NCBI GenBank assembly: GCA_018105865.1
Contig: CM030861.1
Coordinates: forward strand, 2,069,984-2,133,983
Reading direction: 5' to 3'
Length of the DNA stretch: 64,000 nt
Source: Metaphire vulgaris
Lineage: Eukaryota; Annelida; Clitellata; Crassiclitellata; Megascolecidae
Shown: positions 25,960 to 31,800 of the stretch, piece after piece
Layout of the letters: every line of letters begins with the position of its first letter
Numbering within the stretch: position 1 is the stretch's first letter
Notes under the pieces: generated by a model
What the model saw: only the letters and a program-made list of their open reading frames with translations
Database searches by the model: none
What the model was told of the DNA's origin: nothing
Made by a program: the position numbers and the translations under genes

Positions 25960-26747
25960 CAACAACAATAGGGTTTTAGAGTGGTTGAGCAGGATCTACC
26001 TGTGCGAGAACCCCTATGTTCCACTCAGCCACATTCATTCACATTATGGCCAACTAGTGCAACAACAACTACTACTACTACTATTACTGCTACTACTATA
26101 GCTACTATTATTTGGTAGGAGACTTAGAGAAAAAGTATGTAATACTGTAATAGCAGGGTTAGAGTTGTTCGGTAGGATCTGTTCTGTGTGAGAACCACTA
26201 TGTTCCACCTGGCCATTCGTTCACATTATGGTCTTGCTATGTAATCTCATTCTTTGTTGTCTTGTTCTCAAATAGATTTGTTCCCGTATTCTCCTTCTTC
26301 ATCTTCTTATCTTTGCATATCTTTGCATAAACAAATGACAAAACTTTGCAGTATACGATGTCAGAAATTTCTCATTCAGTTACTGTAAAACTGCCACAAT
26401 ACTTTATCTACAGTCTAATAGGCATACAAGACCACAAGCTCATATCGTACAGTACTCAGGTTTCTTTTCAAAGCATTACACTAGTAACAATATACATGTT
26501 TGTTTATCTTAGGTCTCATCGTTTCCCACTTAGTTTGTATAGTAACAGTTTGTGTGTTTTCTTCGAACAGCACCACTGTTGGTGTTGTGGCAGTGTCTAC
26601 TGCACTCGTTGCATCGACCTCTGCGTCCGTCTGCCCGGACACGACTCGAGTCGCCCTTCGCCCGTCTGCAAATCCTGCTGCGAGTGGCTGAAAAATACGC
26701 CGGTGCCATCTGTTGACGACTTTCAGAAACTCCAGGAGCACGCATGA
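2492..26747 (+). CDS. Myotubularin-related phosphatase, MTMR6/7/8 type, with C-terminal FYVE-like finger (5' partial, ten exons)
   Basis: Predicted 3-phosphoinositide phosphatase acting on PI(3)P and PI(3,5)P2 at endosomal membranes. Exons are 2492-2620, 4101-4235, 5120-5252, 9046-9155, 9787-9909, 18058-18311, 19958-20092, 23411-23537, 25111-25545 and 26571-26747. Phases agree throughout and sum to 586 codons including stop. Exons 1-3 carry the phosphatase N-terminal half (motifs [41 protein letters not shown]). Exon 5 has the active-site P-loop CSDGWDRT, with catalytic Cys and Arg present, so an active enzyme is expected. Exons 6-8 complete the domain; exons 8-9 give a short helical region and an acidic Ser/Asp-rich linker. 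Exons 9-10 encode a zinc finger. The N-terminal PH-GRAM exons are not in the window. As I recall, vertebrate MTMR6/7/8 lack an FYVE domain, while MTMR3/4 have one; the phosphatase sequence resembles MTMR6 much more. Family call is strong; the exact orthologue is inferred. Confidence 0.94.
2645..2720 (+). repeat. (GGAT)n / ATGGATG microsatellite
   Basis: About seven GGAT units followed by degenerate GTATAGATG copies, 25 bp downstream of the splice donor. Confidence 0.9.
2954..3115 (+). mobile_element. pogo/Tigger-like MITE
   Basis: Left end TACAGTAGAACTTCGTTATAACG is a terminal repeat of the pogo/Tigger style. The interior shares 'cgttatatccaatgcc' and 'catgggaccgtgcatt' with copies at 11870, 15411 and 20993. 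The right end (GTATAACGAATC) is decayed. Confidence 0.65.
3165..3320. repeat. Short interspersed repeat with GACAAATTAGC units
   Basis: Imperfect repeats of GACAAA(A/T)T(A/G)GC. Related inverted material (GCGCTATTTTGTC) occurs at 3740-3825, so this may be one arm of a larger decayed inverted-repeat element. Confidence 0.45.
3850..4025. mobile_element. Palindromic element with telomere-like core
   Basis: Two arms of about 41 bp (3850-3890 and 3985-4025) are inverted copies with roughly 36 matches, centred on GGTCTACC and TAGGTCTACTAC. Between them lie about 94 bp of degenerate CCCTAA repeats. It ends 75 bp before a myotubularin exon. Confidence 0.75.
4101..4235 (+). CDS. Myotubularin gene, second exon in window
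   Basis: 45 codons, phase 0/0. Acceptor TTATTTCAG, donor AAG|GTAAGT. Encodes [15 protein letters not shown] and ends [10 protein letters not shown], highly conserved in MTMR6/7/8. Confidence 0.97.
4294..4432 (+). repeat. Short minisatellite, TACCATGTCAG units
   Basis: About ten alternating units of ACCATGTCAGG and TCCCTGTCAGG, imperfect, in an intron. Confidence 0.85.
4820..4992 (+). repeat. (CT)n / (CTGT)n pyrimidine microsatellite
   Basis: Nearly pure CT dinucleotides at 4840-4888, then mixed CTGT and CTCT units. Open frames here translate to Leu/Ser runs and are not genes. Confidence 0.95.
5120..5252 (+). CDS. Myotubularin gene, third exon in window
   Basis: 44 codons plus one base (phase 0 to 1). 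Acceptor GCTGTGTAG, donor AAG|GTGAGC. Encodes [14 protein letters not shown] and [16 protein letters not shown]. Confidence 0.96.
5570..5814 (+). mobile_element. tRNA-derived SINE
   Basis: The head carries an A-box-like AATGGTTAACGCACTGG and a B box CGTGGTTCAACTCCC. The body contains CACCCCAGTCGACTCAGCTG, a conserved-core-like segment. The cloverleaf is poor, so a SINE is preferred to a tRNA gene. Confidence 0.65.
5823..7788. mobile_element. Composite ~2 kb hAT-type element
   Basis: Ends CAATGTTCCCTCTAA and (inverted) CAATGTTCCATTTAA, flanked by ctacggag and ctatggag, an 8-bp duplication with one mismatch. The interior holds a second hAT-like element (about 6382-7192) starting CAGTGTTTCTCAAACTGTGGG and ending TTTTGGAAACCCTG. 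No transposase frame is visible. Related composites lie at 12841-14432 and 46135-48666. Confidence 0.85.
7910..8018 (+). repeat. (GT)n microsatellite
   Basis: Perfect GT run of about 19 units at 7974-8012 preceded by degenerate GT-rich sequence. Flanked by an imperfect direct repeat of TTGGAGTGAGTTGCAA and AGTCAAGATG (7840-7868 and 8030-8060). Confidence 0.95.
8566..8962 (+). repeat. (CTA)n / (CTG)n trinucleotide array
   Basis: Long tract of CTA with CTG, CTT and ATT substitutions. Several frames stay open only because of the triplet period, giving Leu, Thr/Ala or Tyr runs. Lies 84 bp before a myotubularin exon. Confidence 0.95.
9046..9155 (+). CDS. Myotubularin gene, fourth exon in window
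   Basis: 110 bp, phase 1 to 0. Acceptor TGTGTCCAG, donor CGG|GTATCA. Encodes [12 protein letters not shown], then [13 protein letters not shown], as in MTMR6 ahead of the P-loop. Confidence 0.94.
9278..9635 (+). repeat. Degenerate trinucleotide (CTA/ACC/CTG) array
   Basis: Imperfect triplet repeats, same motif family as the array at 8566-8962. Confidence 0.9.
9787..9909 (+). CDS. Myotubularin gene, catalytic exon
   Basis: 41 codons, phase 0/0, ending CAG|GTAAAA. Encodes [20 protein letters not shown] with the Cys-x5-Arg active site intact. The acceptor used here is the second AG (ATGGCAG|ATG). The upstream AG at 9766 has a better pyrimidine tract but would bring an in-frame stop in this phase. 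One residue shorter than human MTMR6 at this join. Confidence 0.92.
10300..10465 (+). repeat. (TAC)n-type trinucleotide array, left part
   Basis: Imperfect TAC/TGC triplets. The array resumes at 11078 after an inserted MITE. Confidence 0.9.
10466..11077. mobile_element. 612-bp MITE with CCGTATATA termini
   Basis: Terminal inverted repeat CCGTATATACTCGAGATAAA at the left; the right end read backwards is CCGTATATATTCGAGATAAA. A sub-terminal CGAGTATAAGTCGA also occurs on both sides. Flanks read ACTA and TACTA inside a TAC array, so the target duplication cannot be sized exactly. The superfamily is not assigned; ISL2EU-like ends come to mind. Confidence 0.8.
11078..11236 (+). repeat. (TAC)n-type trinucleotide array, right part
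   Basis: Continuation of the array at 10300-10465 on the other side of the inserted element. Confidence 0.9.
11237..11860. other. Intronic sequence, no gene recognised
   Basis: Contains a GGAA microsatellite at 11440-11480 and GC-richer sequence around 11330-11420. No exon of the surrounding gene is expected here and none is seen. Confidence 0.5.
11870..12045 (-). mobile_element. pogo/Tigger-like MITE copy
   Basis: Reverse-orientation copy of the element at 2954, sharing 'tgttatatccaaggtacgtta', 'cacgggaccatac' and an end GTTATAACAAAGTTCT. Confidence 0.65.
12563..12840 (+). mobile_element. Partial hAT-type MITE, CAGTGTTTATTCTAG family
   Basis: Starts CAGTGTTTATTCTAGGCC like the complete copies at 34340 and 55672, with the same 'gggggtgaaattcccc' interior. 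The right terminus is missing where it abuts the next element. Confidence 0.7.
12841..14432 (-). mobile_element. Truncated copy of the composite ~2 kb hAT element
   Basis: Reverse complement of much of 5823-7788, including CGCCATCTGGCGAACGTT, the inner-element end GGGAAACACTG followed by ATTAGAGGAATACC, and the outer end AAGGAACATTG. Interrupted by a LINE 3' fragment at about 13695-14030. Confidence 0.8.
13695..14030 (-). mobile_element. CR1/L2-like LINE 3' fragment
   Basis: On the minus strand it encodes a piece reading [14 protein letters not shown], the 'W-N-x-L-P' block at the C-terminus of CR1/L2 reverse-transcriptase proteins. It ends in a GGTTA-type tandem tail at 13697-13727. The tail resembles an arthropod telomere repeat but belongs to the LINE. 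Confidence 0.65.
14999..15225. repeat. Dispersed repeat rich in GGGTTGGGT
   Basis: Shares order and wording ('gtcaagtaaccc', 'attgctttt/tcatgggttgggttga', 'ctgaatcatgatg') with 39066-39290. Preceded by a (CAT)n run at 14833-14856. Class unknown. Confidence 0.7.
15411..15580 (+). mobile_element. pogo/Tigger-like MITE copy
   Basis: Starts TACAGTAGAACTTTGTTATAA; the interior matches the other copies ('tggatataacgtacctcgg'). Confidence 0.7.
15581..16320. other. Intronic sequence, no gene recognised
   Basis: No repeat family or exon recognised; lies in the 8.1 kb intron between the fifth and sixth myotubularin exons. Confidence 0.5.
16323..16404 (+). repeat. (CTGT)n microsatellite
   Basis: About 20 CTGT units with one imperfection. 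Long open frames across it are Cys/Leu/Ser-Val repeats, not a gene. Confidence 0.97.
16405..17664. other. Intronic sequence, no gene recognised
   Basis: Contains GC-richer stretches around 16500-16900 and AT-rich sequence after that. No supported exon. Confidence 0.45.
17665..17969. mobile_element. hAT-type MITE, CAGGGATATTTTTACACC family
   Basis: Ends CAGGGATATTTTTACACC and AGAAATAACCCTG, flanked by a perfect 8-bp duplication CTGCTACT. The interior carries the TTTTGCTTGTCAGA motif twice. Sits 88 bp upstream of the sixth myotubularin exon. Confidence 0.9.
18058..18311 (+). CDS. Myotubularin gene, sixth exon in window
   Basis: 84 codons plus two bases (phase 0 to 2). Acceptor TGTATTCAG, donor CAG|GTTTGT. 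Encodes [32 protein letters not shown] and [19 protein letters not shown], core conserved blocks of the phosphatase domain. Confidence 0.97.
18560..19065 (+). repeat. Degenerate TGCCTACCTATATGCC minisatellite
   Basis: Variable-length units of TGCC, TATATGCC and TGTCTG with a pyrimidine strand bias. Apparent open frames are repetitive. Confidence 0.9.
19290..19735 (+). mobile_element. Non-LTR retrotransposon C-terminal fragment
   Basis: Conceptual translation gives [19 protein letters not shown] in one frame and, after frame changes, [15 protein letters not shown]. These are typical of the region after the reverse transcriptase and of the C-terminal end of LINE polyproteins. Several frameshifts, so dead. 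Confidence 0.75.
19958..20092 (+). CDS. Myotubularin gene, seventh exon in window
   Basis: 135 bp, phase 2 to 2. Acceptor ATTGTAG, donor AA|GTAAGG. Encodes [19 protein letters not shown] and [10 protein letters not shown], matching the RTYSLW block of MTMR6. Confidence 0.95.
21055..21246. mobile_element. hAT-type MITE, CAGTGGCATAGCC family
   Basis: Ends CAGTGGCATAGCC and GGCTACGCCACTG; perfect 8-bp duplication AATGTACT; inserted in the pogo-like MITE. Confidence 0.92.
21305..22471. mobile_element. 1.17 kb hAT-type element, CAGGGGCGCCC ends
   Basis: Ends CAGGGGCGCCC and GGGCGCCCCTG with a perfect 8-bp duplication GTAGCACA. An (AAT)n array lies near the right end. No transposase frame survives. 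Second insertion in the same pogo-like MITE. Confidence 0.92.
22291..22364 (+). repeat. (AAT)n microsatellite
   Basis: About 24 AAT units with one AGT interruption, inside the hAT element. Confidence 0.97.
22627..22870 (-). mobile_element. LINE or SINE 3' fragment with (TCAA)n tail
   Basis: Begins with ATCAATCAATCAATCA then TTCTATGGCGCC, the same tail-plus-'tatagcgc' arrangement as the other CR1/L2-like 3' ends here. Confidence 0.5.
22994..23340 (+). repeat. 43-44 bp minisatellite, eight copies
   Basis: Units of 43-44 bp containing GATTGCAATGGTGTGTGCTA and TTGTGTGCATTTATTGAATTA. Differences are AAT, AT and AC before GATTGC. Ends 71 bp before the eighth myotubularin exon. Confidence 0.97.
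23411..23537 (+). CDS. Myotubularin gene, eighth exon in window (GC donor)
   Basis: 127 bp, phase 2 to 0. Acceptor CCATTGATAG. Encodes [20 protein letters not shown], as in MTMR6 FW..MY.RFE. The exon ends AAAAG|GCATTT: there is no GT before the in-frame stop at 23565, and phase 0 joins cleanly to the next exon, so a GC-AG intron is the best model. Confidence 0.92.
23604..24110 (-). mobile_element. CR1/L2-like LINE 3' end
   Basis: Minus-strand translation carries [18 protein letters not shown] and [11 protein letters not shown], the standard C-terminus of CR1/L2 ORF2 proteins, then 'attgcgcctaat' and an ACATT tandem tail at 23608-23636. Confidence 0.8.
24100..24262 (+). repeat. GGTT / GAGT / GGGT tandem repeats
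   Basis: Low-complexity TTGGT, GTGAGTGA and GGGTGGGT units in succession. Confidence 0.9.
24785..25090 (+). repeat. CT / TGTC pyrimidine tract before a splice acceptor
   Basis: About 300 bp of CT, CTGT and TATA units that end 20 bp before the acceptor of the ninth myotubularin exon. The open frame running through it into the exon is spurious upstream of 25111. Confidence 0.95.
25111..25545 (+). CDS. Myotubularin gene, ninth exon in window (linker and first part of FYVE-like finger)
   Basis: 145 codons, phase 0/0. Acceptor GTTATGCAG, donor AAG|GTCGGT. Encodes [18 protein letters not shown], then a long acidic Ser/Asp/Asn-rich linker, then [14 protein letters not shown], which supplies the first Cys pair of the zinc finger completed by the next exon. 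Base use is GC-richer than the flanks, as expected for coding sequence. Confidence 0.93.
25560..25850 (-). mobile_element. Non-LTR retrotransposon C-terminal fragment
   Basis: Minus-strand translation gives [18 protein letters not shown] and [13 protein letters not shown], the C-terminal signature of LINE proteins of the kind that end 'RGRP...W...A.DR..W'. It begins just after the ninth exon's donor. Confidence 0.75.
25876..25972 (+). repeat. (AAT)n microsatellite
   Basis: AAT units with AAC and AGT variants. The following 25973-26240 holds two copies of a segment with GGATCT...GTG(C/T)GAGAACC(C/A)CTATGTTCCAC. Confidence 0.93.
26571..26747 (+). CDS. Myotubularin gene, terminal exon (FYVE-like finger, stop)
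   Basis: 58 codons plus TGA, phase 0. Acceptor CTTCGAACAG. Encodes [18 protein letters not shown] and [10 protein letters not shown], the remaining zinc ligands of an FYVE-type finger, then a short tail ending QEHA. With the previous exon, ten residues separate the second Cys from HHC, exactly as in FYVE domains. Confidence 0.92.
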   Translation, partial: HHCWCCGSVYCTRCIDLCVRLPGHDSSRPSPVCKSCCEWLKNTPVPSVDDFQKLQEHA

Positions 26748-28465
26748 ACGCTGCCGTTCGATTTCCGCCACGCTCGCTTGTCTTTAATTAAGATCGCTAG
26801 GGATATGTACGCCTTGTGATACGTTTGACTCGACAGAGTTCTCTTTAGGTGTCTGTTACTGAAATATGTTAACTGTGTCTGTGTATATATGTATGTATGT
26901 GTATATATATGTATACACTATATATATATATATATATATATATATTCTGATTATGCGATTTGCATACAATAATGTAAACAGATGTATGGTATGTATCAGT
27001 TGCTAGTTTTTCATTTATTTCGATTGTTGTATTTAGTGCGTGATTAGACGTAATTGTTGTTATACGGCATAAACTGTCGACCGGGCACTCCATTGAAAGT
27101 AGTCAACAAATGCTTCGATTTTGGAGATATGCTATTGACAATTATATGCTAGTCATTACTTACAGCAGTTCGAGTTCTACTTGCATATTGCGCTAATCTT
27201 GTCAGATTTTCACTGCCAATGGCATTTTGTGCTTGAAGAAAATTTTGTGGAATGATCTTGAGTTGCTATTGCAATAATAACTTTATTCTGTCTCAATGTG
27301 TGAATATGGACCCCAACCCCTCCCCTACAGCTGCCTAGAAGTATTTGAAAAGATCTCATTGGGTCTTTGGAAAATATGGGAAGAACCAGGGGATTGTAAC
27401 CAACCCCATAATGATCCTAGAGTTAGCTATTCGTGATGTTGCTTCAATAGCCTTTTGTATTTGTAATGACTATCATTGGTATTGGGTTTGTTTTTGTTTC
27501 CATCGGACGCATTATTTTTCGCTGGATGTAATAACATATTGGTAATATTTTTAGCTTTTGGATTACATAAGGATCGCTTATCATTGTCATGTGGATCTGT
27601 AAATCTGTTAATCTGTCTCGCAGTCTTTTGCCAAAAATTGAGTTGTTTCAAAAACAATTTCTCAAAGTTCACCGCACAAATGTTTTGCAACTTGAAACTT
27701 TAACAGGCAGTTATGCTTTCTGCTCTAAATCACGAAAATCTGGGCTATTTACAAAAGTGAACATATTGGATTTCATGATGCTTGTGTTGAGAGCTGTTTT
27801 GTTGCAATCATATTAACACACAATTTCAGGAATTTTAGTAAAATTTTTAAAACTATGGCATTTGTGACACTGGCGCCCACAGAAATTTTTCCAGTGGGGC
27901 AAAACATACCTCACCATTAGCATTATTTCAGGATATTCCATTCTACAGTTCTTAGCTAAAGTTAAGTTTCTCAGTTTCACTTTCAGTGGTGTTTTAGTGT
28001 GAAAATATTGGCGAAAAGCCAAGCTATGGTAGTTAAAAAATAGAGTTTGCATTTTGCCTCAACGTATGAGCGCCCACGGTTATATAGCAAGGGGGTTTGT
28101 GAAACTTCCATAAACCATTTGTAGATAATTCTGACCCTTGTTGGACATACACTATCTTGGATCTTGTGTCCCATCTTCCGAAGTTTTATAAAATTTTCGA
28201 TTAACTTTTCTTCTGGCATCTTCTCAGTGTACCGCTACTTTTTCTCAACATTTCCACGAAACTTCCTTCCCGCTGCCTTTGCTATTTACGTCAAGTTCTG
28301 CTATTTTGCATTTAGGTATGGAGCCGTGATTTTGGGTGTTCTGTGTCATTTTGTGAACTCGTACAGTATGTGTAAATTTGTTGGTTCTTTCCCTCATTTC
28401 CAAGTTTTTCCATTTGGAAATTTAACTTCCAGCACTGCAACTTGAAGAGTTTAGAGTATCATACT
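26748..28465. other. 3' UTR region and intergenic gap
   Basis: Downstream of the myotubularin stop. Contains a TA microsatellite at 26883-26945. I cannot fix a polyadenylation site. No gene is supported on either strand before the minus-strand gene's stop at 28850. Confidence 0.6.
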
Positions 28466-28669
28466 CAGGGTGCGATTTGTAGGGGGGAAGGGTGGAGGGA
28501 GAAGGGTGGATTCCCCCTCCCCCCCACATCCCAACTGCATCCCCCTACTGCTACATCCCTTCACCACTATATCCCCCACTGATACATTTCCCAAACAACT
28601 ACATCCCCCCAAAAAACTCTTTCCTCCAAATATCCCCCCACCACTGCTCCAGTCACAAATCACACCCTG
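28466..28669. mobile_element. hAT-type MITE, CAGGGTGCGATTTGT family
   Basis: Ends CAGGGTGCGATTTGTA and CACAAATCACACCCTG; flanks atcatact and gtcatact (7 of 8). A truncated relative begins at 41226 (CAGAGTGCGATTTGTG). Confidence 0.88.
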
Positions 28670-28849
28670 GTCATACTGTAATTTAATTTACAGACTGCAT
28701 AATAAAATTAATATTAACCAGACTTTGATTGCTTTGTTCATAGTATAATTACTAGTAATCTCATGTGAGTAATTTTAGATAATAAATGGATGGTTTAGCC
28801 AAAGAAGAGAATAAGATCGTACAAATGTGAGGATGTCAAGTGTAAGTTT

Positions 28850-31800
28850 CTATAAACAGCTTAAAGTCTTAATTGTGATGTGGTTTTGAGAACGAGGAAC
28901 ATTTTCTCGAAGGCAATATCGTTTGCAGATCAGTTTCATGGGTCGATGTTGAAGAGAGTCATTTTGTGTTTTTACGGCACACTTTTTCAGATGTTGCATT
29001 TGTTGCCCTTTAGTGTTTGTACTGGAATGTTTTTGGTGTCTCGAGCATCTGTGGTGATGTCTTCTCGCATGCTGTCTAGCAGATGGCTTGCAACGTAAGT
29101 TTGTGCGATAGTTTTGCTCTTTCCCTATCCTAGGAATTACAGAAGTTTTCGATTCTGGGAGATCTAAGACTTTGCACGCATCATACGATATCAGGATTTC
29201 ATTGGCGTGGACAGTATTCTTGGTTGGGTCGTTGGCAATAGTTTCATTTGTCGGTTTAATGCAAATCCACGAAGCGAATTTGTCTACGGATGCTCTCACC
29301 GTGTTTTGGAACAAGGTAGTCTGTCCATATTTGGTGTTTGCAACTTTGGTTGAGTCGATGCAAGGAACATGGGTGAATATGTTTAGAAGACAGCTGGCCT
29401 TTTGCTTTGTTCCAATCAGGCTTTCAACTTGTTTGCATGCTTCTGAAGAATTTAAACAGTATCCAGTTGAAGTTTCTTTGTAACTGTCTAGTGTCTGATG
29501 TTTTATTCCATTTTCATCATCTCTTTCAGCGAGTAGAGTTTTTACTTTTGATTTTTGATGCCTGTCTTTCCTTCTTTGGGTGTCTTGTGTATGTACTCTA
29601 TGTTCTCTCTCTGTCAGTGACTGATTTAGGAGAGGACTTCTTCCATATCCTTCATTTGTCGCTGCTAGTTCTTTCCGACCATTTTGACGTCTTAGTGGAG
29701 TGCCTCTGTATTTAGCTGATGCAATGTTCTCCTGCGTAATCCTGTTTTCCTTCCATCCATGCTTCCTATCTAAATCGACGCCTTGAATTTCCATTGATGA
29801 CAATCTTTCCTCTTTTCCAAGATGCATCAGCATTTTAGGTTTTTCCGACTGATTGTAAGGTGTGTATCTATGTTTGGATTTGGAGTTAGAATAGCTGTAG
29901 CGAGGTGCGGCGTTTGGTGAGTGATCTTGCAAAAGGTTTGTTGATGTCGACGGTGCCTTCAGCACTGATGTATTGACACAGTCGCTGGTTGGTTGATTCA
30001 GCGTGCTGTGTAGAGGGTAGTTGAATGTGCTGTGAAAAGCGCCGGTGAAGTTCCCGGTTGAGATTTCCTCGTGTCTTTGTATCTCGTGCGGATGACTGAT
30101 GCGACTAGAGTCACCCAGTGAAATTGGAGACACTTCTACCAGCGGAACTAGTAGACGGCGACTTGACGGTGATCCATTTTGTGTGCGCGACACACTTCCT
30201 GTTGTCCTTCCATTTTGTGTGCGCGACAAACTTCCTGTTGTCCTTCCATTTTGTGTGCGCGACGCAGTTGGGGACATAGGCTCACTCTCCGTCGATGATT
30301 GACGAAGTATTATGCGACTCTCTTCTAACGGTGAGATGGCGCTTTTACTCAGTTTTAATCCTGGTAAGTTACGATGGCACGTATCAATACAGGGTATGTC
30401 ATCGTCAGGCCAGACTGATGTCGAATAGCGTTCGGACATGCCATCGAAATAGTCACCCGGACTCATTTCCTTTGTCAAAGGTGTCACTCGAGTATAATTC
30501 TTTTTCTGGCCATTCTTCTTCGGGGATTCGCCGTTGTTTGAATAGATCTCATTGTGGTTACAATCTAAATTTACACGAGAAATAAGCCTATTCTTCTTTT
30601 CAAGTTGTGAAATAATTAAAATCGGCGATGCGCTATCACTTGAATTCGATACCAGATATTCTGGAGCGTTGTAACTCTCTAGGAGGGTTGGAAAATAATG
30701 TCCAGTGCCATCTTTCTTCTTCCCTGCCAACAGCTTTTGATGCTTTGGCGTGAACGAGATCTGGACATGCGCGGTCATCTGTTCTCGGTCTTTTTTCTGG
30801 TTCTCTTTATCATCTTCGTTGATTTCATGTAATCGTTCTTCTTGTTTCGTGCGTGATCTCAGCATCGCTGCGGCAGTTCGTTGCAGTTTGGTTAGTCGCG
30901 GGTCTTCGAACAGCAATTTTCTGACTGAATCAGTTTTTGCAATTACGGCAATACTTTCCTTGTATAATTCCAACTGAAAGAAAGCATTCAATCTCTTATA
31001 ACAGCGACTCAAGAAGCACAATCATGGGCGTAAAACACGGGGGAAGGCGGGGGCGCCCAGCCCCCAATAATTAATATGAGGGGACAGAGTATCAATTACC
31101 CTCCCCCACCCCCATTTTTTGTGCCTTATGGTAAAATCTGAAGATCTGGTAGAATCACTCATTGTGGATGATGGATGACCTTTTGCTCGTCAAGACTTTT
31201 TCGGGATGGAAAAGGGGTCTGCCCTGACTATGAACGATTTTACCCCCCCCCCACAATGTTGACGTCAGGTTTACGCCACTGCCCACAATAAAGAGTTACA
31301 GTATAAACACCGCGCTCGCTCGCTCGCTCGCTCGCACGCACGCACGCATAGGGCCTACAGTGACTGGTTGAGATTTTTGATGTTCACAGAATTCACACTC
31401 ATCTATTTTGAAGTATTTTCTGGGGAATTTTTAGAAATTGATACAATTTTAAAACTATCGTTTATGGTAGGCCTAATCAGTTGTTTACCTAGTTTAGTGC
31501 CGCTTTACAAAACAGTGGACAGTGCCGGCTCCAGGATTTGGCAAGTTGGGACTCCGTGGGGTGGCAACCAGGGGCGCAGGCCGGGTTTAATCTAGGCCGT
31601 TTACGCGGGAAATTGCCCTTTCTCGGAAATTTCAAATTCACTCCCGGAAATTTTGGCATACTACATCAACTAATAGCAGCCCCCTAGCTGACTTCCCCGG
31701 CTTTGTCAGTTTCCCCCCGGAGTCCAGAGTCTAGATTTAACACTGCAGGGGCGTAGCGACGAGGGTGGGGGTATATTGGTATATATACCCCAACAAAAAA

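Noticed and set aside
30974..31021. ATG at 31021 as start of the minus-strand protein
   Set aside because: A strong acceptor (TTTCTTTCAG) lies at 30974, and a good small exon with GTAAGT donor and ATG is found upstream in phase, so the first 16 residues are intron.
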